Assembly (NCBI RefSeq): GCF_002934325.1
Contig: NZ_PTIV01000009.1
Coordinates: forward strand, 45,282-109,281
DNA from: Marinobacter persicus
GTDB lineage: Bacteria; Pseudomonadota; Gammaproteobacteria; Pseudomonadales; Oleiphilaceae
Reading direction: 5' to 3'
Length of the DNA stretch: 64,000 bases
Below are positions 27,469 through 35,612 of this stretch, one piece after another. Position numbers and translations under genes: made by a program. Each line of letters starts with the position of its first letter. Position 1 is the stretch's first letter. The notes beneath the pieces were generated by a model. It was not told the origin of the DNA. It made no database searches and was given only the letters and a program-made list of their open reading frames with translations.

Positions 27469-27501
27469 TCCGCCGCGATGTTTCAGGCAGCGTAGGCGGC
27501 C

Positions 27502-28281
27502 TCAGCAGAACCTGGGGTCGCCGGCGTACTGCCGGTAGAACTGCTGGGCGGTACGCCCGTTACGAACACCCTTACCAGTGGCAAACCGCATAGCCTCAAG
27601 ATGCAGTTCCCCGCGGTCGGGCACGCTCGGAAATAGCGTGTCCACCGCCTGCAGGTAGATATCTTTGGAGAAGGGGTAAAAAGACAGCTGCAACCCGAAA
27701 CGATCCGCCAGCGACACCTGTTCCTCGATGGCCTCGGCCGGGTGGAGTTCGCCACCGCGCACTTCACTGTTCACATTGTCGTTCATGAACTCGGGCATCA
27801 GGTGCCGGCGATTGGAAGTGGCGTAGACCCGGACGTTCTCCGGCGGCAGCTCCAGAGACCCCTCCAGCACACTTTTCAGTGCCTTGTAACCGGATTCGCC
27901 CACATCGAACGAAAGATCATCGCAATAAATCACGAACCGAAAGGGCAGCTCACAGATGTCATCCACAATCTCCGGCAGGTTCACCAGGTCGTCCTTGTCC
28001 ACTTCGATCATCCGCAGTCCCTGGTCCTGATAACGATTCAGGAGAGCCTTGATCAGTGACGACTTGCCCGTGCCCCGGGAGCCCCAGAGCAGGGCGTTAT
28101 TGGACGGCTCCCCAGCCAGGAAGCGCTCGGTGTTGCGAGCCAGCGCCTGTTTCTGGAGATCAATGCCCGTGAGATCCGACCAATCGACCGGATCAAGCCG
28201 GCGAATGGCCCGCAGCCCGGAACGATGACGGCGCCACAGGGCGGCGGGGGTGGTTTGCCAGTCAATGTTCGTGTCGCTCAC
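27502..28281 (-). CDS. DUF815 family P-loop ATPase
   Basis: A 259-residue AAA-type ATPase of the DUF815 family. Walker A is WGSRGTGKSSLIKAL, and Walker B-like residues occur in FRFVIYCDDLSF. A sensor-type VYATSNRRHLMPEF and the C-terminal QFYRQYAGDP also fit the family. The function of these ATPases is not established. I take GTG 28281 as start because a CAGGAG lies about 8 bases upstream and the family starts near here; the open frame extends back to 28401 but would collide with the divergent gene's promoter region. Confidence 0.88.
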   Translation of the reverse strand: MSDTNIDWQTTPAALWRRHRSGLRAIRRLDPVDWSDLTGIDLQKQALARNTERFLAGEPSNNALLWGSRGTGKSSLIKALLNRYQDQGLRMIEVDKDDLVNLPEIVDDICELPFRFVIYCDDLSFDVGESGYKALKSVLEGSLELPPENVRVYATSNRRHLMPEFMNDNVNSEVRGGELHPAEAIEEQVSLADRFGLQLSFYPFSKDIYLQAVDTLFPSVPDRGELHLEAMRFATGKGVRNGRTAQQFYRQYAGDPRFC

Positions 28282-28415
28282 AACAGTACTCCTGTGTTTC
28301 GTTGGCCGGAACCGGGATAGAGTCCTCCCAGACGTCCCAAATCTGGCCATATTGGACTGCCTGCGGGTAAGATCTGCAACTACAATGGACAAACCGACCA
28401 CATGGAAACGTCACT

Positions 28416-31235
28416 TTGCCACTCAGTCAGCCCACTCCAGATCGCCAGTTAAGCACCATAGTCGGCCTGCTTCTGGCTGTTATGGTCGCCTTTACTGCGA
28501 TTCTTGCCCTTCCGGCACAGGCTGAGGTACAGCAAGAGGCGCCCCACGTGGTCACCATTGGCGTGGTCGCCGATAACGAACCTTACACCTTTTTTGAGGG
28601 CCGCCAACCCACTGGTTTTTCCATCGATGTCCTGAGGCTGGTCGAGAAGCACAGCAACCTGCGTTTTGATTTCCGGGCCGGGAGCTGGCCAGACATCTAC
28701 GCAGCCTTCCTGCGCGGCGACCTGGATGCCATCGACGGCATCTCCTGGCGTCCGGACCGGGCCGAGAAGATCCTGTTCACCACCCCTTATCACACCCGCG
28801 AAATCTATCTGATGCAGGACAGCGAGCGCCCCCTGCCGACGGTCCAGAGCCTTTCAGACCTCAAAGGCCCCCGGCTGACCCTGGACTATCTGGCCAACAA
28901 GAGTGGCTTTCGCTTCCTGGAACTCAATGGTCCCGCCCCACTGGACCGCTACTCGGAAGAGGATTTCCGCATTGGCGTACGCGTCGGCAACCCAGAACTG
29001 TTACAGGAAATCCAGCAGGCTCTGGATGCCATTCCCCAAACCCGCATCGACAATCTTCTGCAACGCTGGCAGGAATTCGGCGGAACCCAGGTAACCACCA
29101 TGGGCAACCTGCCAATCACTGCGCGGCAACAACAGTACCTGTCCGGCCTGGGGCCCTTGCGGGTGGGATTCATGGAAGACTACGCGCCCTTCAGTTTCGC
29201 TGACGGCGGACGGGTTCTGGGCCTCAGTGTTGATGTCATGAACCGCCTGGCCGACCTGACCGGCATTCAGGTTATCCCGGTCCAGGCACAATGGACCGAG
29301 TTGATTGACATGCTCAAGCACGGCGAGATCGACATCCTGGCCAATATGTCCTATCGCCCCGAACGGGAAACCTTTGCCCGCTTCACCCGGCCGTATCATG
29401 TCATTCCCAACGTGGTCTTCACGCTGGACGACACCCTGAACTACTCCGACGTTAAAGATCTCAAAGAATACCGGGTGGCCCTGGGCTCAGGCATCTACTA
29501 CGAAGACACGGTACGAGAGATTCTGGGCGATTCCGGCATCTACGCTTACGACTCGCAGCAATCCATGATGCAGGCCTTGAGAGAAGGCGATGTCGATGCT
29601 GTCATCACCGCCCTGCATTCGGGCAACTACTGGATCCGGCAACTGGGCATCAGTGGCGCCCGGATTGCCGGCGAGTTCAAGCTACCCGGCATGGCCGGCG
29701 AAGATCTCCGCTTTGGCGTGCGCCCCTCCCTGTCGCCCCTGGCGGACATCCTCAACCAGGGCCTGGCCAGCATCACCCCCACCGAAGAACAGGTCATTGA
29801 AAACCGCTGGCTGGGCGCCAGTCTCCCCTACCTGGACAAATCGGCCCCGGACTTTGAGTGGACCAAAGAACAACAACGCTGGCTGGACCAGCGAAACCGG
29901 GAAATCACCTTTTGTGCCGACCCGGCCTGGATGCCATTGGAAGGCATTCGGGACGGCAAGCACGTTGGTTTGGCCTCAGACGCCCTCGCGCTGTTCAGCA
30001 AGCGTGGCGAGCTGAGCTTCCGGCTGGTAGAGACCGACAGCTGGCCAGAGGCTGTCGAGGCGGCCAAAAGCCGGCGTTGCGACATGTTCCCCCTCGCCAT
30101 GCAGACCCCTAACCGGCTGGCTTATATGGACTTCACATCCCCCTACCTGGAAGTGCCCAATGTGGTTGTCGGCCGCATCAGTGCCCCTTTCATCCAGAGG
30201 CTGAGCGACCTGGGAGAGGAGCCCGTAGGTATTGTTGAAGGCTATGCCTTTGCCGAACTCCTGGAAAGGCGGAATCCCTCGTTGAACCTGGTGACGGTAA
30301 ACTCTGAGCAGGAAGGCTTGAGGCAACTGCAAAACGGTGACCTGGCCGGCTACATCACCACCCTGGCTACAGCCAGCTATTATATGCAGTCCATGGGACT
30401 GGCCGATCTCAAAGTGATTGGCCGGGTACCAGCTGACTGGTCACTGTCTGTTGCCACGCGGAACGATGAGCCAATCCTGCAAGGGATCATGCAGCAACTG
30501 GTGACCAGCATGACGGCCGAAGAGCGGGACCAGCTTGAGCGAACCTGGCGCAATGTGGAGATCAAGGAGCAGGTTGACTATACCTTGCTCTGGCAGATTC
30601 TCCTCGCTGGCCTGGTGATCACCACCCTGCTGTTCTACTGGAATCGGAAGCTTGGCCACCTGAACCGCGAGCTGGCCACGGCCAACGAGGCACTCTCCTA
30701 CCTGAGCGTTACCGATAACCTGACCGGGCTGGGCAACCGCACATTCTTCGACCGCGAGTTTCCCAAGAGCTTCCAGTGGTGCCAGCGACACCAGCAGGGC
30801 TTTGCCGTTGCCATGGTTGACGCCGACCTGTTCAAAAAGATCAACGACAGCCGCGGCCACGAAGTTGGCGACCAATGTCTGAAAGCCCTGACGGCTCTCA
30901 TGCGTGAGCATTTCCGGCGCGACACAGACCGGCTGGCGCGCTTTGGCGGCGAGGAGTTTGTGATTTTCACCAGTTACCGCAGCCTGCCCGAGATCATCAA
31001 TCGCCTTGAAAGTTACCGCCAGGCCGTGGCCAGCTATCATCATAAGGATCAGGAAGATTGCATACACCTGACCGTCAGCATTGGCCTGGCTTATGGATTG
31101 CCCGGCCCCGACAGTTCCCCGGCCCGATTCCTGCGGCTGGCAGACCAGGCCCTGTATCGGGCCAAACACAATGGTCGGAACCGGCTTGAGACCGTTCAGG
31201 CCAATGGCGGGCAGCATCACACAACCAATCACTGA
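28416..31235 (+). CDS. Diguanylate cyclase with three tandem SBP_bac_3 periplasmic sensor domains
   Basis: A 939-residue inner-membrane cyclase. A signal/anchor (about 10-35, [20 protein letters not shown]) precedes three periplasmic amino-acid-binding-type domains: about 40-210 (short, seeming to lack part of its second lobe), 240-480 and 490-715. One span follows (about 722-742) and then GGDEF (about 765-930) with RFGGEEF and RDTD inhibitory site, so it looks active. The start is TTG 28416. The gene ends 11 bases before cysK and is probably co-transcribed with it, which suggests that the sensor domains read amino acids, perhaps sulfur-containing ones. That link is inference. Confidence 0.88.
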   Translation: MPLSQPTPDRQLSTIVGLLLAVMVAFTAILALPAQAEVQQEAPHVVTIGVVADNEPYTFFEGRQPTGFSIDVLRLVEKHSNLRFDFRAGSWPDIYAAFLRGDLDAIDGISWRPDRAEKILFTTPYHTREIYLMQDSERPLPTVQSLSDLKGPRLTLDYLANKSGFRFLELNGPAPLDRYSEEDFRIGVRVGNPELLQEIQQALDAIPQTRIDNLLQRWQEFGGTQVTTMGNLPITARQQQYLSGLGPLRVGFMEDYAPFSFADGGRVLGLSVDVMNRLADLTGIQVIPVQAQWTELIDMLKHGEIDILANMSYRPERETFARFTRPYHVIPNVVFTLDDTLNYSDVKDLKEYRVALGSGIYYEDTVREILGDSGIYAYDSQQSMMQALREGDVDAVITALHSGNYWIRQLGISGARIAGEFKLPGMAGEDLRFGVRPSLSPLADILNQGLASITPTEEQVIENRWLGASLPYLDKSAPDFEWTKEQQRWLDQRNREITFCADPAWMPLEGIRDGKHVGLASDALALFSKRGELSFRLVETDSWPEAVEAAKSRRCDMFPLAMQTPNRLAYMDFTSPYLEVPNVVVGRISAPFIQRLSDLGEEPVGIVEGYAFAELLERRNPSLNLVTVNSEQEGLRQLQNGDLAGYITTLATASYYMQSMGLADLKVIGRVPADWSLSVATRNDEPILQGIMQQLVTSMTAEERDQLERTWRNVEIKEQVDYTLLWQILLAGLVITTLLFYWNRKLGHLNRELATANEALSYLSVTDNLTGLGNRTFFDREFPKSFQWCQRHQQGFAVAMVDADLFKKINDSRGHEVGDQCLKALTALMREHFRRDTDRLARFGGEEFVIFTSYRSLPEIINRLESYRQAVASYHHKDQEDCIHLTVSIGLAYGLPGPDSSPARFLRLADQALYRAKHNGRNRLETVQANGGQHHTTNH

Positions 31236-31246
31236 AGGAGCCGAAC

Positions 31247-32218
31247 ATGAAGCGGATCTACGATGACAACTCTCTGTCCATTGGTAACACGCCTCTGGTC
31301 CGACTGAACCGGGTAAACAATGGCGCCACCATCTGGGCCAAGATCGAAGGCCGCAACCCGGCTTATTCGGTAAAATGCCGCATTGGCGCCGCCATGATCT
31401 GGGACGCTGAACAGCGCGGCGTCCTGAAACCGGGCATGACCATTGTCGAACCCACCAGTGGTAACACCGGCATCGCACTGGCCTTTGTGGCAGCGGCGCG
31501 GGACTACAAACTGATCCTGACCATGCCCTCGTCCATGAGTCTGGAGCGCCGCAAGGTCCTGAAAGCCCTGGGCGCTGAACTGGTGCTGACGGAACCAGCC
31601 AAAGGCATGGCCGGCGCCATTGCCAAGGCCGAGGAACTGGTGGCGGCCGATCCGGACAATCACTTCCTGCCCCAGCAGTTTGAAAACCCGGCAAACCCCC
31701 GCATTCACGAAGAAACCACCGGTCCGGAAATCTGGAAGGACACCGGCGGTGAGATCGATATCTTTGTCGGCGGCGTGGGCACAGGCGGCACCCTCACCGG
31801 GGTTTCCCGCTACATCAAGAAGACCTGTGGCAAGGACATTACCAGCGTGGCGGTGGAGCCATCGGACTCGCCGGTGATCAGCCAGGTACTGCGTGGGGAA
31901 GATCCTCAGCCTTCACCCCATAAGATTCAGGGCATCGGGGCCGGTTTTGTGCCGAAAAACCTGGATCTGGACCTGGTGGACGAGGTGCAGACCATCAGCA
32001 ATGAAGACGCCATGGCCATGGCACACCGACTGATGCAGGAAGAAGGTATTCTCTGCGGCATCTCCTGTGGCGCCGCCGTGGAAGCTGCGGTGCGCATCAG
32101 CCAGAAGCCGGAATATAAGGGCAAGAATATCGTGGTGGTACTCCCGGATTCCGCCGAACGCTACCTGTCATCGGCACTGTTTACCGACCGCTTCGGTGAG
32201 CAGGAGACGGTTCAGTAA
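31247..32218 (+). CDS. cysK: Cysteine synthase A (O-acetylserine sulfhydrylase)
   Basis: A PLP enzyme of 323 residues making cysteine from O-acetylserine and sulfide. The PLP lysine is Lys43 in [11 protein letters not shown]; the substrate loop [12 protein letters not shown] and the phosphate-binding [10 protein letters not shown] are present. [20 protein letters not shown] favours CysK over CysM. ATG 31247 follows a strong GAAGGAG. It sits directly behind the triple-sensor cyclase. The 3' end overlaps the convergent DNA-ligase gene by 38 bases. Confidence 0.93.
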   Translation: MKRIYDDNSLSIGNTPLVRLNRVNNGATIWAKIEGRNPAYSVKCRIGAAMIWDAEQRGVLKPGMTIVEPTSGNTGIALAFVAAARDYKLILTMPSSMSLERRKVLKALGAELVLTEPAKGMAGAIAKAEELVAADPDNHFLPQQFENPANPRIHEETTGPEIWKDTGGEIDIFVGGVGTGGTLTGVSRYIKKTCGKDITSVAVEPSDSPVISQVLRGEDPQPSPHKIQGIGAGFVPKNLDLDLVDEVQTISNEDAMAMAHRLMQEEGILCGISCGAAVEAAVRISQKPEYKGKNIVVVLPDSAERYLSSALFTDRFGEQETVQ

Positions 32219-33107
32219 CACCCGCAGCCTGCCCGGGTTCGTCATTGCGTATCCTCAGGAAGCTGGCGAACCTGGGCAGGCCGGTGGACGTCAGGCCCCG
32301 GTACCGGAAGGTAATGGTGCTGCCCACTGCCGGCGGGTGGCGACGTTGCTGATCGCTGAAACCGGTGCCGATACGCAATGCACGACCATCCGCCAGCTCG
32401 ACCTCCAACGCTCCAAGCATGCCCGCGTATTTCCCCTGGCCTGCCGTATGGCCCACCACCCTGGCCTCTGCATCCTGGTAGCGTTTCACTTTCAGCAGAT
32501 CGTCTGAACGACCGGCCTGATACAGGCTGTCGGTACGCTTGAGCATCAAGCCTTCACCACCTTTTGCCACGATGGCGTCAAGCTTGTCCATCAAGGCCTG
32601 ATGGCTGCCTACCGGCTTCTGCACAACCAGCACCAGGTGCTCAAAGCCCGCTTCGTTCACCAACGCCTTCAACTGCCGGTAGCGTTCTGAAAACGGCGCG
32701 CCGTCGGCGGGCATATCAAACACATGAAAACGGACCTGTCGCCACTCTGCATCAACGGGATGGGCTTTGCGGACAACGCCGGATAAGCGCGCAAACTCGC
32801 CTCGGCCGGCCCAGAGTTCCCCATCAAGGGGGCGGGCGGGTAATGGGTCGGTGAACCAGTCCGGTGCCTGGTATTGGTGACCACCGCGGGACCACAATCG
32901 CTCCCCATCCCAATAGGCGCGCACACCATCGAGCTTTTCACTGAGCCAGTAGTTGCTCAGATCAACGTTTTGATCATAGCGGTTTGCCAGTGGCACTGCC
33001 GGCGGTTGAGCGGCATTAGCCGGCGGGAACAACCCATAGAGAAGAAGCCATAAGAAAGCGGAAGACAGCGCCCGTGAGCCGGGACTGACCAGGGTGAGAA
33101 GCGGCAT
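32181..33107 (-). CDS. ATP-dependent DNA ligase with export signal (LigE type)
   Basis: A minimal ATP-dependent DNA ligase of 308 residues. The nucleotidyl-accepting Lys58 lies in motif I ([13 protein letters not shown]), followed by [13 protein letters not shown] (motif III region), EGLMLKR (motif IV) and LLKVKRY (motif V), then a short OB-fold. The N-terminus is a convincing signal peptide ([16 protein letters not shown]), as in the LigE group proposed to act on DNA in the periplasm, perhaps during uptake. It has no Ku partner here. Its 3' end overlaps cysK by 38 bases tail to tail. Confidence 0.9.
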   Translation of the reverse strand: MPLLTLVSPGSRALSSAFLWLLLYGLFPPANAAQPPAVPLANRYDQNVDLSNYWLSEKLDGVRAYWDGERLWSRGGHQYQAPDWFTDPLPARPLDGELWAGRGEFARLSGVVRKAHPVDAEWRQVRFHVFDMPADGAPFSERYRQLKALVNEAGFEHLVLVVQKPVGSHQALMDKLDAIVAKGGEGLMLKRTDSLYQAGRSDDLLKVKRYQDAEARVVGHTAGQGKYAGMLGALEVELADGRALRIGTGFSDQQRRHPPAVGSTITFRYRGLTSTGLPRFASFLRIRNDEPGQAAGVTEPSPAHRSGR

Positions 33108-33177
33108 TGTCCTTTGCCTTTTAGCAATCCATCAACGGTTTCCCGGGGCGCTCTCTAGCTGGCCCCGGGCACGTTCA

Positions 33178-33435
33178 TCAGCTGGCCTGTGCGGCCTCGT
33201 AATCACGAACCATCGCGTACAGCTGGTCCTTGAGGTTCAGGCGAACCTTTTTCCGTTCTTCCAGGTATTCGTCGGAGGCGTGCTCGGTCCCGTTCTCAAT
33301 GCGATACACCTCGTGGTCTACCTCGTGGTATTCCTCAAACAGCTTGGCAAAGTGATTATCTTTGGTTTTCAGCTCATGAATGGTGTCTTTTGAATTCGGC
33401 AATTCATGAAGCAGGTCGTGTTTTTCCAGAGACAT
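33178..33435 (-). CDS. DUF465 (YdcH-like) small protein
   Basis: 85 residues, helical and highly charged, with the DUF465 pattern (LKTKDNHFAKLFEEYHEVDH then EEYLEERKKVRLNLKDQLYAM). Start ATG 33435 is supported by GGGAGAA upstream; an upstream in-frame codon exists but is less likely. E. coli YdcH is about 74 residues. The family's role is unsettled. An ANR/FNR-like box 80 bases upstream of the start suggests induction when oxygen is low. Confidence 0.88.
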   Translation of the reverse strand: MSLEKHDLLHELPNSKDTIHELKTKDNHFAKLFEEYHEVDHEVYRIENGTEHASDEYLEERKKVRLNLKDQLYAMVRDYEAAQAS

Positions 33436-33508
33436 AATCGGTTTCTCCCTTGGCGTCCTGAACACACTTAACACCCTCTCACTCTAGATGGGTCTGTGTC
33501 ACCCCCTT

Positions 33509-33522
33509 TTGACCCGGATCAA
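33509..33522 (-). promoter_or_regulatory. ANR/FNR-like binding site upstream of the DUF465 gene
   Basis: TTGACCCGGATCAA matches the FNR/ANR consensus TTGAT-N4-ATCAA at 9 of 10 positions. If it is centred at -41.5, transcription to the left would start near 33474. A TAGAGT hexamer then sits at the -10 place (33486-33481), leaving a 39-base leader before the ATG at 33435. In the other direction no -10 is seen. Confidence 0.55.
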
Positions 33523-33633
33523 GCCCACTGAAGCCTACACCCAAGGTCTGCCCCCGGGGACTTTGCAACGGTAAAGCGTTTGTCATATTCTGCGCGCCAT
33601 AATACAACAATAAAATTGACAAGAGTTTTCATC

Positions 33634-33945
33634 ATGGGAATCACGGAAGCCCTCGATCAGTCACGTCCCGGCATGGTGCGCGAAGTCGAAACCGCCATTA
33701 GCCAACGCCAGTTCAACCAGCGCACGCAGCAGACTTACCTGCACTGGATCAGTCGTTTTGTGCTGTTTCACGACCTGAAAGACCCGGACGAACTGGCCGA
33801 CGAAGCCCGGCAACAGTTCCTCGCCTACCTGCGGGACAAGATCCGCCTGTCCCGAGCGAGAATGAACCAGGCCAGCCAGGCTCTGACCTTTTTCTACGAA
33901 GACGTGCTGAACAAACCCGCTCCCACTGACACCGTGGCTGCCTGA
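33634..33945 (+). CDS. Stand-alone integrase N-terminal (SAM-like core-binding) domain protein
   Basis: 103 residues that match only the N-terminal SAM-like DNA-binding domain of tyrosine integrases, most like integron integrases (RQFNQRTQQTYLHWISRFVL, then FLAYLRDKIRLSR and NQASQALTFFYEDVL). The catalytic domain is wholly absent: after the TGA there is no remnant before the outer-membrane gene. The start chosen is ATG 33634; the open frame begins earlier. It may be a domesticated DNA-binding protein or the relic of a lost integrase. Confidence 0.82.
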   Translation: MGITEALDQSRPGMVREVETAISQRQFNQRTQQTYLHWISRFVLFHDLKDPDELADEARQQFLAYLRDKIRLSRARMNQASQALTFFYEDVLNKPAPTDTVAA

Positions 33946-34028
33946 TCCTCTGTGCCGCCAAGGCTATTAACAAATCTTAGTTCGGTGGTAACCCAAGAAC
34001 GAGGCAATCCCTAGTACCGTGTCCGTAA

Positions 34029-34054
34029 GCAATCGCACCACACTCCGCGATTGC
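34029..34054 (+). other. Hairpin in the leader of the outer-membrane barrel gene
   Basis: GCAATCGC and GCGATTGC form a perfect 8-base stem with a 10-base loop, 46 bases before the barrel ATG. No U-tract follows, so it is not a terminator. It may stabilise the mRNA or be a protein or RNA binding site. Confidence 0.4.
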
Positions 34055-34099
34055 AGGTGAACTGAAAAGGACATCCGAACTTACTAGGAGGAATGCCTT

Positions 34100-34678
34100 A
34101 TGAATTCAGGAATCCGTTTCGCTATTGTCACGGCCATCACGGCATCTGCGTTTGCCGCACCTGCGGCCTGGGCCCAAAGCAATATGCAGCAGGACCAGGC
34201 TGGCCCCTATATCACTGGCAGCTACGGTGGCTATAAATCCCACGGTGGGGAATTCGACGATGAGAACGACCTGCTGGGTGCCGGCGTGGGCTACCAATTC
34301 AGCGAGTTCTTCGCAGTGGAAGCTGAATACATCGATTTTGGGGATTTCGGCAATGACGAGGTCGAAGGCCAACTCAAGGGTGCGGGGCTCAGCGCCATTG
34401 GCCGCCTGCCGTTAACCCAAAGCTTTGGCATCTACGGTAAGGTTGGTGCATTCGCCTCCGCCTTCGACGTGGATGCCTTTGATGAGAGCGAAACTTACGA
34501 TGAGGTAAATCCTTACGTCGGTGCTGGCGTTGATTTCCGTATCACTCAACACCTCACGGCGTTCGCTCAGTATGACCGTTTCAACGTGGACATTGATGAA
34601 AGTGACTTTAATGGCCAGATAACTAACGACGGTCCGGATTTCGATACCGGGCGCTTGGGCCTAAAATTCAAGTTCTAA
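34100..34678 (+). CDS. Outer-membrane beta-barrel protein (OmpA-like / opacity family)
   Basis: 192 residues with a clear signal peptide (cleavage near AWA-QSNM). It has alternating aromatic/polar strands such as YITGSYGGYKS, FFAVEAEYIDFGDF and GIYGKVGAFAS, and it ends in GRLGLKFKF with a C-terminal Phe, the usual outer-membrane barrel signature. It looks like an 8-strand porin-like barrel without a peptidoglycan-binding domain. It has a strong AGGAGG ribosome site and a hairpin in its leader. The specific role is unknown. Confidence 0.88.
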   Translation: MNSGIRFAIVTAITASAFAAPAAWAQSNMQQDQAGPYITGSYGGYKSHGGEFDDENDLLGAGVGYQFSEFFAVEAEYIDFGDFGNDEVEGQLKGAGLSAIGRLPLTQSFGIYGKVGAFASAFDVDAFDESETYDEVNPYVGAGVDFRITQHLTAFAQYDRFNVDIDESDFNGQITNDGPDFDTGRLGLKFKF

Positions 34679-34683
34679 CCCAG

Positions 34684-34710
34684 AAAAAAGGGGCGGCTTC
34701 TGCCGCCCCT
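34684..34710 (-). terminator. Terminator of greB
   Basis: A 9-base stem (AGGGGCGGC / GCCGCCCCT, 34689-34710) is followed in the minus direction by a run of T. It lies just after the greB stop and just after the convergent barrel gene, and may serve both. Confidence 0.75.
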
Positions 34711-34727
34711 CCTATTACGCCCCATCA

Positions 34728-35204
34728 TCATTCATGCTGGTATTCAATCTCGTCAATTTCCCACACCTTTGATGAATCCGGGGTTCTGACGACAATTTCT
34801 TCCCCGACGCTTTTACCCAGGCATGCTTTTACTACGGGCGCATGCACAGACACATAGTCCTTTTTGCCGTAGATCTCATCGGGTCCGACGATCCGAAACG
34901 TCAGCCTGTCATCGTTTTCGTCCACCAGGGTCACCCACGCACCAAAGAAGGCTTTGCCCTCCTGAGCGGGGCTGTACTCCACGACACGAAGCTTTGACAA
35001 ACGGTTGCGCAGGTACCTGACCCGGCGATCAATCTCCCGGAGACGCTTTTTGTTGTACTGATAATCCGCGTTCTCCGAACGATCACCCAAACTGGCGGCC
35101 CACTGGACCTTTTTAGTCACTTCCGGCCGCTCCTTCCGCCAGAGATCATCCAGTTCCTGCTGGAGCTCGGCATACCCCGCCGGTGTAATTACGTTCGTAT
35201 CCAT
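34728..35204 (-). CDS. greB: Transcription elongation factor GreB
   Basis: 158 residues, the same length as E. coli GreB. It rescues backtracked RNA polymerase by stimulating transcript cleavage through the secondary channel. The N-terminal coiled coil (ELQQELDDLWRKERPEVTKK, then SLGDRSENADYQYNKKRLRE) has the acidic tip residues, and the C-terminal FKBP-like domain has LGKSVGEEIVV. I take ATG 35204 as start, since the family begins MDTN-like here; the open frame extends upstream through a terminator-like hairpin. A hairpin with a U-tract lies about 35 bases upstream (separate entry). Confidence 0.95.
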   Translation of the reverse strand: MDTNVITPAGYAELQQELDDLWRKERPEVTKKVQWAASLGDRSENADYQYNKKRLREIDRRVRYLRNRLSKLRVVEYSPAQEGKAFFGAWVTLVDENDDRLTFRIVGPDEIYGKKDYVSVHAPVVKACLGKSVGEEIVVRTPDSSKVWEIDEIEYQHE

Positions 35205-35238
35205 AGTGCGCGCTGAAGGTAGGTGAGTTCTGAGGGCA

Positions 35239-35264
35239 TAAAAAAACCCCGTAAGTAACGGGGT
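35239..35264 (-). terminator. Terminator-like hairpin in front of greB
   Basis: In the minus direction ACCCCGT-TACTT-ACGGGGT is followed by six T. It sits about 35 bases before the greB ATG. It may end transcripts from the two-component operon (stop at 35566) or act as a premature terminator in the greB leader. Confidence 0.6.
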
Positions 35265-35402
35265 AAGGCTAGCGCTGTGCGGGAGTGGGAGGCAAGCGAA
35301 TTGACCACTTGCCTCCGAATCTACAAACTTCATTATCCATACTTGGAATTACAGCGCCGTGGCCTGAGAATTACGTTTTCGCAAGAACGGAGACTTCCAC
35401 TG

Positions 35403-35612
35403 ATGAACAAAAAAGACATGCTGGAGCTGGCACTGAGGGGCGTGGATGCCCTGGGCTTCACTCTCGATAACCTGGGGGTCACCAGCCGCTTGAACCGCCA
35501 CAACATCGCGGCCTTCGCCCTGGCCTGGCAGTGGCGACTTCAAGGCGAGAAAGACCGGCTTCAGATCAGGCTTTCTCGCTTTCGTCGGTGGTTTCCGGTC
35601 GGGTCGCCTTGA
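35403..35612 (+). CDS. Small basic protein of unknown function
   Basis: 69 residues from ATG 35403, with ACGGAGA about 9 bases upstream. It begins MNKKDMLELALRGVDALGF, contains an Ala/Trp-rich helix (AFALAWQWRL) and ends in an Arg-rich segment. I recognise no family. The 3' end overlaps the convergent sensor kinase gene by 47 bases. The start context and isolated position argue that it is real, but this is not certain. Confidence 0.5.
   Translation: MNKKDMLELALRGVDALGFTLDNLGVTSRLNRHNIAAFALAWQWRLQGEKDRLQIRLSRFRRWFPVGSP

Noticed and set aside
34728..35333. Longer GreB starting at 35333
   Set aside because: It would translate through a terminator hairpin, and the 158-residue form from 35204 has the standard length.
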